DNA of 59,625 bases from Sulfuricurvum sp. GTDB taxonomy: Bacteria > Campylobacterota > Campylobacteria > Campylobacterales > Sulfurimonadaceae. Shown here piece by piece: positions 7,960 through 16,081 of this stretch (within the stretch, counting starts at the first letter, position 1; the number at the start of each line of letters is the position of its first letter). The DNA lies in assembly GCA_003245815.1 (NCBI GenBank), contig QKCD01000113.1, forward strand, positions 1-59,625, given 5' to 3'. A program made the translations under genes and the position numbers. The notes beneath the pieces were generated by a model. That model was given only the letters and a program-made list of their open reading frames with translations, was not told the DNA's origin and ran no database searches.

Positions 7960-9396
7960 GTGACACTGACCTCCCCCCTGCTGCGGAACTATCTGACCAG
8001 CGGCCACGCCTTTTCCGACGCGGAAGCCCCGACAGAGTACCAGTTCAAGGTCCTCAACGGTTTTATGTTCATCGTGGTCATCTCCGCCCTGATGTTCTCG
8101 TTCCTGGGGTGGAGCGGCATCAACCCGATCGGGGAAGTTCAGACCGTCGTCAATTTCTTTTACGCCCTCATCACCTTTGTGCTGATCTTCGTGCTGCGCA
8201 CCGCCCGCGAGCGCTACACGCTCGTCGTCCACGTGCTCCTCGCCTCCTCCATGCTGACCTGCATCTCATTGCTGATCTATGTCCCCCACGACGAATCGCG
8301 CGTGATCTGGTACTACCTGCTCATCGTCGTCGCCTACATGATCGGCGGCGTTTCGGTCGGGACCTTCTACACCCTCTTCTCCATCGGCCTTATCCTCGTC
8401 AGCCGCCTCTTTTTCGACCTCCACCTCTCTGCCCTGGGTCTCAATACCTCCCTCTTCGGTCTGGTGATTCTCAGCATGCTGATCCGCCTCTACCGCCAGA
8501 AGGTGACGGAGTACGAAGAGACCCTGCAAAAGCAGAAGCAGATGCTCGAAACCTTCAACTCCGCCCTGGAGATGGAGGTGACCCGCAAAACCGCCGAACT
8601 GCGTGAGCTCAACAACTCCCTGGAGGACAAGGTCCGCGAAAAGGTCAACGAGGTGAAGGAGCAGGAGGAGATGCTCATCGCCCAGTCGCGACTGGCCGCC
8701 ATGGGGGAGATGCTCAGCATGATCGCCCACCAGTGGCGTCAGCCCCTGGCCACGATGAGCCTGATGATCACCAACGCCAAAATCAAATCGATGATGCAGG
8801 GCGGCAGCGGCGAGCAGGAGGCCCTGCTGGATGAGATTTCCCATACTCTGGGTTACCTCTCCGACACGATCGACGACTTCCAGACCTACTTCGAACCCCA
8901 GAAGAGCAGCGAAATCGTCCCCCTCGACTCCGTGATCGAACGGATCACCCAGTTCACCCACTCGCGCTTCCGGATCGACGGCATCAGCCTCACCGTCAGG
9001 GGGGACACGGCCGTCACCATCGAGACCTATCCCAGCGAACTCGTGCAGATCTTCATGAACCTGCTCAACAACGCCGTCGACGCCATCGCCGAAAACCGGA
9101 GCAGTGAGCGGGAGGTTGTCATGGACACCACCAGCAACGCTAAAACGGTCACCGTCGTCGTCGAGGACAGCGGCGGCGGGATCGATCCCGCGGTCATCAC
9201 CAAGATCTTCGAGCCGTACTTCAGCACCAAGTCCAAAAACGGCACCGGCCTGGGGCTCTATATGGCGAAGATGATCATCGAAAACCATATGGGCGGCACG
9301 ATACGGGCGGAGAACGGGACCAGGGGAGCCCGCTTCACCCTGACCCTGCCCCGGAAGATCGCCGGCAACGGCCGCCAACGCGCCGAAAAGGCCTGA
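7960..9396 (+). CDS. membrane sensor histidine kinase
   Basis: 478 aa starting at GTG 7960, with AAGGAG 5 nt upstream. Six hydrophobic segments between residues 31 and 176 form a membrane sensor without a large periplasmic domain. A coiled coil (about 178-240) follows. The H-box is M-I-A-H-Q-W-R-Q-P-L with His257, the variant typical of Campylobacterota kinases. The ATPase domain (about 345-470) has DSGGGID and GTGLGLYMAK. No response regulator gene is adjacent, so the partner is elsewhere. The signal is unknown. Confidence 0.92.
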   Translation: MTLTSPLLRNYLTSGHAFSDAEAPTEYQFKVLNGFMFIVVISALMFSFLGWSGINPIGEVQTVVNFFYALITFVLIFVLRTARERYTLVVHVLLASSMLTCISLLIYVPHDESRVIWYYLLIVVAYMIGGVSVGTFYTLFSIGLILVSRLFFDLHLSALGLNTSLFGLVILSMLIRLYRQKVTEYEETLQKQKQMLETFNSALEMEVTRKTAELRELNNSLEDKVREKVNEVKEQEEMLIAQSRLAAMGEMLSMIAHQWRQPLATMSLMITNAKIKSMMQGGSGEQEALLDEISHTLGYLSDTIDDFQTYFEPQKSSEIVPLDSVIERITQFTHSRFRIDGISLTVRGDTAVTIETYPSELVQIFMNLLNNAVDAIAENRSSEREVVMDTTSNAKTVTVVVEDSGGGIDPAVITKIFEPYFSTKSKNGTGLGLYMAKMIIENHMGGTIRAENGTRGARFTLTLPRKIAGNGRQRAEKA

Positions 9397-9413
9397 AGCA
9401 GTGCGGGGTCGGT

Positions 9414-9419
9414 TATAAT
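9414..9419 (+). promoter_or_regulatory. -10 element 6 nt before an ATG (leaderless candidate)
   Basis: TATAAT at 9414-9419 is followed by exactly 6 nt and the ATG at 9426, so the ATG falls at the expected +1. There is no Shine-Dalgarno sequence. Confidence 0.6.
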
Positions 9420-9425
9420 ACGGCG

Positions 9426-10937
9426 ATGAAACCGATTGTACTGACGACCCTCAACGCCCGCTACTCCCACGCCTCCATCGCCCTGCGCTACCTCAAGGCC
9501 AACCTCAAGGAGCTCGTCGACGACGCCGTGATCCGCGAATTCGTCATCAACACCAACGTGCAGACTATCGCCGAGGAGATCCTCGTCCATGAGCCGCGCA
9601 TCGTCGGCGTCGGCGTCTACATCTGGAACGCCTCGGATGTCTCGGAGCTGATCCAAGTCCTCAAGAAGGTCGCCCCCGAGACCCTTATCGTCCTCGGCGG
9701 TCCCGAGGCGAGCCACTTCCCCTTCCGGGTCGACCTCGACGCCGCCGACTATATCATTCAGGGAGAGGGGGAGGTCGCCTTCTACGAGCTCTGCCGCGAC
9801 CTCCTGGCGGAAAAACGTCCCGAACAGCGCATCATCCGCTCCTCCATGGTCGACCCCGAACAGCTCGTGCTCCCCTACGCGCTCTACGACGACGAGGACG
9901 TCGCCCACCGCCATATCTACGTCGAGTCCTCCCGGGGCTGCCCCTTTCTCTGCGAGTTCTGCCTCAGCGCCATCGACGAGAAGGTGCGCTACTTCCCCCT
10001 CGAACCGCTTTTGGAACAGTTCGAGACCCTCTGGCGGCGCGGGGTCCGCAACTTCAAGTTCATCGACCGCACCTTCAACCTCAACATCCGTTTCGCCAAC
10101 GCTTTGATGGACTTCTTTCTGAGCAAGGAGCCCCCCTACTTCGCCCACTTCGAAGTGATCCCCGACCACTTCCCCGAAAGCATCAAGGAGCGCATCGCCC
10201 ATTTCCCGCCGGGCTCGCTGCAGCTCGAGGTCGGCATCCAGACCCTCAACCCCGAGATCGCCGACAATATCAACCGCCCCCTGCGCATCGAGAAGATCAA
10301 GCGCAACCTCGCCTTCCTCGAAAACGAGACACAGGCGCACATGCACCTCGACCTGATCGTCGGGCTGCCGGGGGAACCCCTGGAGAGTTTCGGCGCGAAC
10401 CTCGACGCCCTCTGCGCCATGACCCGTTCGGAGATCCAGATCGGCATCCTCAAAAAGCTCTCGGGCACGACCCTCTCCCGCCACGACGCGCTGCACGGCA
10501 TGATCTACGCGGACACGCCCCCTTATGACGTCCTCAAAACGGACAAGGTCTCCTTCAAAGAATTGCAGCAGATGAAGCGCTTCGCCCGATTCTGGGACCT
10601 CTACTACAACAGCGGCAACTTCAACGCCGGCGTCCGGCTGCTCTGGCCGAACGGCGACGTCTTTGCGCGTTTTTTTGCCTTCAGCGACTGGATCTACGGC
10701 CGCACCGCCGCCACCCACAAGATCGCCCTGGAGCGCCTCGCCGCCCTGCTCTTCGAATACCTGACGGCCGTTTCGGGCGTCGCCGAGGAAACGGCGGGAA
10801 CGGCCCTGGCCGTGGATCTGGGCAAGATGAGCGGCCGCCGCCTCCCCGCCTTTCTCAGCCCCTATGCCCCCTCCGGGGAGCAGCAGGAACAGCGCAGCGC
10901 ATCCGGTGCCACCAAGCGCCAGGCCCGGCACACCTGA
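9426..10937 (+). CDS. B12-binding-domain radical SAM protein (DUF4080 type)
   Basis: 503 aa. N-terminal cobalamin-binding-like Rossmann domain (about 1-130, with GVGVYIWN and VLGGPEASHFP), then a radical SAM barrel with the [4Fe-4S] motif C172-x3-C176-x2-C179 in GCPFLCEFC. The C-terminal region (about 370-460) corresponds to the DUF4080 extension. These enzymes use S-adenosylmethionine, often with cobalamin, for methylation or other radical chemistry; the substrate is unknown. The start NARYSHASIALRYL matches the usual N-terminus of the family. The ATG is preceded only by a -10 box, so the mRNA may be leaderless. Confidence 0.9.
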   Translation: MKPIVLTTLNARYSHASIALRYLKANLKELVDDAVIREFVINTNVQTIAEEILVHEPRIVGVGVYIWNASDVSELIQVLKKVAPETLIVLGGPEASHFPFRVDLDAADYIIQGEGEVAFYELCRDLLAEKRPEQRIIRSSMVDPEQLVLPYALYDDEDVAHRHIYVESSRGCPFLCEFCLSAIDEKVRYFPLEPLLEQFETLWRRGVRNFKFIDRTFNLNIRFANALMDFFLSKEPPYFAHFEVIPDHFPESIKERIAHFPPGSLQLEVGIQTLNPEIADNINRPLRIEKIKRNLAFLENETQAHMHLDLIVGLPGEPLESFGANLDALCAMTRSEIQIGILKKLSGTTLSRHDALHGMIYADTPPYDVLKTDKVSFKELQQMKRFARFWDLYYNSGNFNAGVRLLWPNGDVFARFFAFSDWIYGRTAATHKIALERLAALLFEYLTAVSGVAEETAGTALAVDLGKMSGRRLPAFLSPYAPSGEQQEQRSASGATKRQARHT

Positions 10938-10990
10938 TCGTTCTATCCAGCTACTTCTCCCGTATAACCTCCCTTTATGCTTCGCTCTGT

Positions 10991-10996
10991 TATACT
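10991..10996 (+). promoter_or_regulatory. -10 element of the DUF4382 lipoprotein gene
   Basis: TATACT, 32 nt upstream of the ATG at 11029, with AAGGAG (11017-11022) correctly placed in between. No -35 consensus is seen. Confidence 0.5.
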
Positions 10997-11028
10997 CACA
11001 CCTTAAAGCTAAGCACAAGGAGTAACGT

Positions 11029-11955
11029 ATGGGTACTATGAAATGGATTTCAGCGGCACTGCTGGGCGGCATGATGACCTTCGGATTCGTCGGCTGCGGC
11101 AGCAGTAGCAGCAGCGGGGACTCGGGCACCCTCGCACTGGCACTTACGGACGCACCTCTGGCAGGTGTTGAGAATGTGAAAGAGGTGAATGTCACGATCA
11201 CCTCTATCGAATACAGCGTCAGCGGCGACTCCTGGCAGGACTTCGGCGGTTTCGAAGGGCCGCAGATGTTCAACCTTCTCGAACTGCAAAGCGGCAATAT
11301 CGCCGAACTCGGCGAAACGAACCTGACGGCGGGCCACTACACGCAGATCCGCCTCCACCTCGACGCCACGGAAGAGCACGGCAACGCTGCCAGCAATCCG
11401 GGCTGTTTCATCACCTATACGGACAGTGACAAAGTCACCCCGCTCTACATCCCGAGCGGCAGCCAGACCGGCATCAAGCTGATCGGCGAATACGACGTCC
11501 CGGTGAACGGCGTCATCTCCCTGACCATCGACTTCGATATCCGCAAGTCCGTCGTCGTTCCCGGCAACGTGGACAAACTCGACGACAACGCCAGCTTCAA
11601 ACTGAAGCCGACCCTGCGCCTGATCGTCGACAACGAAGCGGGTGAAATCAACGGTTCCATCGACTATACCGGAGATTACAATCTGACGGTCTACGCCTAC
11701 GAAGACGGAACCTACGACGACAACGAGTCCAACACGAGCGCCGAAATCATGTTCTCGCACGCGGTCACCAGCGCCGACGTCCACCCCGACGGTAACTTCA
11801 AACTGCCGTTCCTGGCGGCGGGCGCCTACGACCTGGTCGTTACCGAGAATAACACAAGCGGCTTCGTCGATGTCTACGGCTACATCAACAATGTCATCGT
11901 CAATGCCGGCGAAATGACCAACCTCGGCACCGCGACGGTCGAAGCGACCTACTAA
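11029..11955 (+). CDS. DUF4382 lipoprotein
   Basis: 308 aa. An N-terminal signal peptide ends in a lipobox (GFVGC, Cys at residue 23) followed by a Ser/Gly linker, so it is an anchored lipoprotein. Residues about 35-200 match DUF4382: LALTDAPLAGVENVKEVNVTITSIE and a C-terminal strand set ending in LKPTLRLIVDN. The last about 100 residues form a beta-rich module (GSIDYTGDYNLTVYAYEDG) like carboxypeptidase-regulatory folds. Function unknown. AAGGAG 6 nt before the ATG fixes the start. It is monocistronic, with its own -10 and a terminator. Confidence 0.87.
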   Translation: MGTMKWISAALLGGMMTFGFVGCGSSSSSGDSGTLALALTDAPLAGVENVKEVNVTITSIEYSVSGDSWQDFGGFEGPQMFNLLELQSGNIAELGETNLTAGHYTQIRLHLDATEEHGNAASNPGCFITYTDSDKVTPLYIPSGSQTGIKLIGEYDVPVNGVISLTIDFDIRKSVVVPGNVDKLDDNASFKLKPTLRLIVDNEAGEINGSIDYTGDYNLTVYAYEDGTYDDNESNTSAEIMFSHAVTSADVHPDGNFKLPFLAAGAYDLVVTENNTSGFVDVYGYINNVIVNAGEMTNLGTATVEATY

Positions 11956-11969
11956 GCGCGATCCGAACG

Positions 11970-12012
11970 ACCCGTACTCTCGCGGTACGGGTTGCCCCTT
12001 TTCCCCCTTTTT
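11970..12012 (+). terminator. intrinsic terminator after the DUF4382 gene
   Basis: ACCCGTAC (11970-11977) pairs with GTACGGGT (11985-11992) around a 7-nt loop, followed by T-rich sequence with runs of 4 to 6 T. Confidence 0.8.
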
Positions 12013-12078
12013 TACCCTCTACCCTCTGGTAAACCCCCGCAATATCTGCTATAGTAAGCTCTTCAACAAGGGAGCTGC

Positions 12079-13407
12079 ATGGAATCACTTGACCAGATGG
12101 TATCGACCGCGTCATCCTTCGTCTGGGGCGTGCCGATGCTCGTCCTGCTCGTCGGCACCGGCCTTTTTCTCACGATCCGCCTCAAGGGGCTTCAGTTCCG
12201 GGCCCTCTTCCACGCCTTTAGCCTGATCTTCAAACACGAGGATGACGCCAAGGGCGAGGTGAGCCATTTCGCCGCGCTGATGACGGCGCTGGCCGCCACG
12301 GTGGGAATCGGCAACATCGTCGGGGTCGCCACGGCGATCACCTTCGGCGGACCCGGGGCGGTCTTCTGGATGTGGATCACCGGCCTGGTGGGGATGGCGA
12401 CGAAATACTCCGAGGCGGTCCTCGCGGTAAAGTACCGCCGGGAGGGGGCCAACGGCATGAAGGGGGGTCCGATGTACTACCTCCTGCACGGGGCCAAGAT
12501 GCCTCGCCTCGCCCTGGCCTTCGCCCTCTTCACCGTTATCGCCTCCTTCGGCATCGGGAACATGACCCAGTCCAACGCGGTGGCCAACGTCCTGCAGCTG
12601 CAGCTGGGGATGCCGACATGGGTCTCCGGGCTGATTCTGCTGACGCTGACCTCCTTCGTCATCCTCGGGGGGATCAAGTCGATCGGGCGCGTCGCATCGC
12701 TGCTCGTGCCGTTCATGATCGCCATCTACGTCGCCACCGCGCTGCTGATCATCGTGATGAACCTCGGCAGCGTTCTCGACGCCCTGGGACTGATCTTCCA
12801 CCACGCCTTCAACCCCATCGCCGCGGGGGGCGGATTCGCCGGTGCCGCCGTCGCGGCGGCGATCCGCTACGGTATCGCCCGGGGGGTCTTCTCCAACGAA
12901 TCGGGGCTCGGTTCCGCACCGATCGCCGCGGCGGCGGCAAAAACGGACGACCCCGTCAAGCAGGCGCTGGTGAGCATGACCCAGACCTTTATCGACACCC
13001 TCGTCGTCTGTACGATGACGGCGGTGATCATCCTCATCTCCCCGCAGTGGTCCCAGGGAGTCGCGGCCGGCGACCTGACCCTGCTCAGTTTCGAGCACCA
13101 CCTCGGCACCTTCGGCGGCGTTATCGTCGCCGTCGCGACGGTCCTCTTCGCCTACTCCACCCTGCTGGGATGGAGCTACTACGGCGAACGCGCCTTCGAA
13201 TTCCTCTTCGGGGAGCGCTCCGTGCGGCTCTACAAGGTGATCTTCGTCAGTGCCGTACTGATCGGCGCCATGACGGAGCTGACCTTCGTCTGGAACTTCT
13301 CCGACCTGGCCAACGGCCTGATGGCCCTGCCCAACCTTATCGCCCTGCTGCTGCTCTCCAAGGTCGTCGCCGCGGAGAGCGACCGCTACTTCTCCCAGCG
13401 GCCATAG
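12079..13407 (+). CDS. sodium:alanine symporter family protein (AGCS)
   Basis: 442 aa with about 10-11 TM helices. Family signatures are visible: GLFLTIRLKGLQFR at the N-terminus, AATVGIGNIVGVATAI, MKGGPMYYL, and GVFSNESGLGSAPIAAAAAKTDDPVKQALVSM (quoted in parts: FSNESGLGSAP, then KTDDPVKQ). It imports alanine or glycine with Na+. AGGGAG lies before the ATG and TATAGT upstream. It stands alone between two terminated or promoter-bearing units. Confidence 0.93.
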   Translation: MESLDQMVSTASSFVWGVPMLVLLVGTGLFLTIRLKGLQFRALFHAFSLIFKHEDDAKGEVSHFAALMTALAATVGIGNIVGVATAITFGGPGAVFWMWITGLVGMATKYSEAVLAVKYRREGANGMKGGPMYYLLHGAKMPRLALAFALFTVIASFGIGNMTQSNAVANVLQLQLGMPTWVSGLILLTLTSFVILGGIKSIGRVASLLVPFMIAIYVATALLIIVMNLGSVLDALGLIFHHAFNPIAAGGGFAGAAVAAAIRYGIARGVFSNESGLGSAPIAAAAAKTDDPVKQALVSMTQTFIDTLVVCTMTAVIILISPQWSQGVAAGDLTLLSFEHHLGTFGGVIVAVATVLFAYSTLLGWSYYGERAFEFLFGERSVRLYKVIFVSAVLIGAMTELTFVWNFSDLANGLMALPNLIALLLLSKVVAAESDRYFSQRP

Positions 13408-13438
13408 GGCGCGCCCCTCCCCTTTTACGTTTCCGTGA

Positions 13439-13444
13439 TATACT
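13439..13444 (+). promoter_or_regulatory. -10 element of the HD-GYP gene
   Basis: TATACT, 51 nt before the ATG at 13496, which has its own GAAGGAAG ribosome site. No -35 consensus is seen. Confidence 0.45.
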
Positions 13445-13495
13445 AAAAACGCTTTTCCGTCCTACACGGCGGATTCCCACAGAGAAGGAAGTGCC

Positions 13496-15379
13496 ATGCT
13501 CAAATGCGATCCGACGATCCGAAGGGCGATGCTGCTGATCATCTTCGCCGGCATGGTCTGGACCTTCGGCATCAAGCATCTACTGATCGAAGAGCAGCTG
13601 CGCTTCCTGGAACCGGGCCACACCCTTACCTCCGACCTCCTCAGCGACCATCTTCCCGACTTTCTCTTTATCGTTCTGGTGACCTGGGTCCTCTACCGCA
13701 TTGTCTACCGCAGCTACCTCCACCTCAGCGAAGTCAACGAACGGCTCAGCAACCATGAGCTGCAGATCCAGGAGCTCTACGAAAAGGAGCACTATCTCCG
13801 GGAGATCATGGCCGTCGTCCGCGACGTCAACAGTTACCTGATCAGTGCGAAGAGCATCGACGAACTGGGCAAAAAGTGTTGCCAACGCCTCGCCCGCCAC
13901 AGCGACTACCGCCTCGTCTGGATCGGCCGTATCGAAGCGGGAAGGATCGTCGTCAAATATTACTCGACGGATCTCACCGGCTACCTTGATTTCAAATCGC
14001 TGCCGCTCCCCGAAGAACGGGGAAAGTCAAACTGTCCCATCTGCTGGGCGATCGAAGAGGACCAGGCGATCATCATCAACGATGTCGACGACCCCACCCT
14101 GCCCGAAAAGCTGCGCGCGGCCGTCGACGACGGGATGTACTCCCTCGTGTCGCTGCCCCTGAAATCCCGCAACGGCGACAGCGTCTTCGGGGCGATCAAC
14201 ATCTACTCGGCAAGCAAGGGGGGCTTCCGCAGCGAAGAGGTCGCGATGCTCGAAGAGCTTGCCGGCGACATCGGCTTCGCGATTCACGCCTTCGAAGAGG
14301 AAGTGGAGCGCGACAGACTCGAACGGGAGCGGCTGCGAAACTTCGAACAGACCCTCTTTTCGATGATCGACCTGATCGAAAGCCGCGACTCCTACACGGC
14401 GGGCCATACGCAGCGCGTCGCCCGCTACAGCGCGATGATCGCCGAAGCGATGGGCTACGGCAGCGACGACGTGGAGCGGCTCCGCACGGCGGCGATGCTC
14501 CACGACATCGGCAAGATCCAGACCCCCGACGCGATACTGCTCAAGCCCGGCCGCCTCAGCGACTACGAGTACGAACTGATCCAGGAGCATGTCAGCGTCG
14601 GCTACACGATGCTGCGCCGTATCGACATGTACAGGGAGCTTGCGGAGATCATCCGCTACCACCACGAGCACTACGACGGCAGCGGCTATCCCGACGGTCT
14701 CAGGGGCGAAGAGATCCCGCCGCTCTCGCGGATCATGATCGTCGCGGACGCTTTTGACGCCATGACGACGAGCCGCATCTACAAGCCCCGGATGCACCTT
14801 GAAGAGGCCATCGCCGAACTGAAACGCTGTTCGGGCACCCAGTTCCACCCCGAAGTCGTCGCCGCGGCGGTAGAGGTGCTCTCCCGGGTCACCCTCGACC
14901 CGGCGCACCAGCTCCCGACCAACCGTATCGACAACGAACGCTTTGCCTACTTCTACAAGGACCGGCTCACCGCTACCTTTACCTACGACTACCTCCACGT
15001 CGTCCTGAACAACGGCGAAGTCTTCGGCACCTACCGCTACGCCTGCGGCCTCTTTCTCCACGGGTTTACCCAGCTCAACCGGGAGCAGGGGTGGTCCTAC
15101 GGAGACTGGCTCCTGCAATCCTTTGGGAACTATCTCGTCAAAACCTTCAGAGAAGCCCTCGTGTTCCGCCGTTTCGGCGACGACTTTTTCATGCTCTCCA
15201 AAGTCCCCTTCCCCTGCACCCCCGATATGGTGAAGCACGAGAGCCCGATCGCCGATGCGAATATCGCCGTTTCACTTATCCCCATCGATCTCGAAAAAGA
15301 GGGGATCAAAAGCGTTGAAGGGATCGACGCCTACTTTGCGGCACGCTTGCCGACCGGCGGGGCAGTCGCCGCCTCCTAG
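13496..15379 (+). CDS. GAF - HD-GYP c-di-GMP phosphodiesterase with degenerate GGDEF-like tail
   Basis: 627 aa. Two N-terminal TM helices (about 10-28 and 55-72), a coiled linker, a GAF domain (about 115-265) with a C-P-I-C-W motif, and an HD-GYP domain (about 285-465). The metal and catalytic residues are present: H-D-I-G-K at 336-340, paired His389-His390 and G-S-G-Y-P at 395-399, so it should hydrolyse c-di-GMP. The last 140 residues resemble a GGDEF fold, but the active loop reads R-R-F-G-D-D-F instead of R-Y-G-G-D-E-F, so it is likely a nucleotide-binding or silent regulatory domain. The 3' end overlaps the convergent deaminase gene by 4 nt. Confidence 0.9.
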   Translation: MLKCDPTIRRAMLLIIFAGMVWTFGIKHLLIEEQLRFLEPGHTLTSDLLSDHLPDFLFIVLVTWVLYRIVYRSYLHLSEVNERLSNHELQIQELYEKEHYLREIMAVVRDVNSYLISAKSIDELGKKCCQRLARHSDYRLVWIGRIEAGRIVVKYYSTDLTGYLDFKSLPLPEERGKSNCPICWAIEEDQAIIINDVDDPTLPEKLRAAVDDGMYSLVSLPLKSRNGDSVFGAINIYSASKGGFRSEEVAMLEELAGDIGFAIHAFEEEVERDRLERERLRNFEQTLFSMIDLIESRDSYTAGHTQRVARYSAMIAEAMGYGSDDVERLRTAAMLHDIGKIQTPDAILLKPGRLSDYEYELIQEHVSVGYTMLRRIDMYRELAEIIRYHHEHYDGSGYPDGLRGEEIPPLSRIMIVADAFDAMTTSRIYKPRMHLEEAIAELKRCSGTQFHPEVVAAAVEVLSRVTLDPAHQLPTNRIDNERFAYFYKDRLTATFTYDYLHVVLNNGEVFGTYRYACGLFLHGFTQLNREQGWSYGDWLLQSFGNYLVKTFREALVFRRFGDDFFMLSKVPFPCTPDMVKHESPIADANIAVSLIPIDLEKEGIKSVEGIDAYFAARLPTGGAVAAS

Positions 15380-15948
15380 CGGCCGTTGTAGATGATGCCG
15401 CCGGTTGCGGCGTAATCACGCAGCACCGCGACCGCCTCGTCTCGGCAGAACTCCTCGCGGACCTCGATCCCGCGGCTGCGCAGCGCCTCCGCCCAGTTCT
15501 CGGGCTTAGGCCCTTCATCGAACCCGATCCGCCGCGCATCCGCGTCCCGCGCGGCGGAGACGACGCGCCGTACCCCCGACCAGAGAATGCCGCCCAGGCA
15601 CATAACGCAGGGTTCGCAGGAGGTATAGAGGGCGTAGGGGCCCGCCTCAAGATCCGCCAGGCTGTAGCTGCCCAGCGCCTGCTCCGCCAGGGCGATCGCC
15701 ACCATCTCCGCATGGGCGTGGGAGCAGTTGCTCGTGACCACCAGGTTGACGCCGACGGAGATGAGCCGCCCGCCCTGCGCTTCGAAGAGCGCCGCCCCGA
15801 AGGGACCGCCCGTCCCTTCGTCGACGTTGCGCCGCGCCAGGGCGATGGCGTAGCGCATCCGCGCCTCCTCTGTCTCGAACCGGGTACCGCTTTGGGTCAT
15901 CTCCTCCTGCAGCCAGGCGGGCAGGAGGGCGTTTATCGTTGCAATCAT
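15376..15948 (-). CDS. nucleoside/guanine deaminase family protein
   Basis: 190 aa, single cytidine/deoxycytidylate-deaminase fold. Zinc ligands and catalytic Glu: H-A-E in CSHAHAEMVA, and C-E-P-C-V-M-C. Length and the SYSLADLEAGPYALYTSCEPC context fit the guanine deaminase/TadA-like group that deaminates free bases or nucleosides; guanine deaminase is most likely. The ATG at 15948 has no ribosome site, but minus-strand TATAAT lies exactly 6 nt upstream, which predicts a leaderless transcript. Confidence 0.88.
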   Translation of the reverse strand: MIATINALLPAWLQEEMTQSGTRFETEEARMRYAIALARRNVDEGTGGPFGAALFEAQGGRLISVGVNLVVTSNCSHAHAEMVAIALAEQALGSYSLADLEAGPYALYTSCEPCVMCLGGILWSGVRRVVSAARDADARRIGFDEGPKPENWAEALRSRGIEVREEFCRDEAVAVLRDYAATGGIIYNGR

Positions 15949-15954
15949 GCAGCC

Positions 15955-15960
15955 ATTATA
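15955..15960 (-). promoter_or_regulatory. -10 element 6 nt before an ATG (leaderless candidate)
   Basis: On the minus strand TATAAT (15960 to 15955), then GGCTGC, then ATG at 15948. No ribosome site is seen. Confidence 0.6.
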
Positions 15961-16016
15961 ACCGAATTCACCCGGTTGCGCCGGATGACGTGGCGGGAGG
16001 GTTGCGATCTTTCTGC

Positions 16017-16022
16017 TATACT
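16017..16022 (+). promoter_or_regulatory. -10 element of the Lon-like protease gene
   Basis: TATACT, 59 nt before the ATG at 16082. It lies 57 bp from the divergent -10 of the deaminase gene (15955-15960). Confidence 0.5.
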
Positions 16023-16081
16023 AGGCATATTCGTAATTTTGCTCCGGGGTGCCCCGCGCATCCTGCCACGAAGGATCAAAG

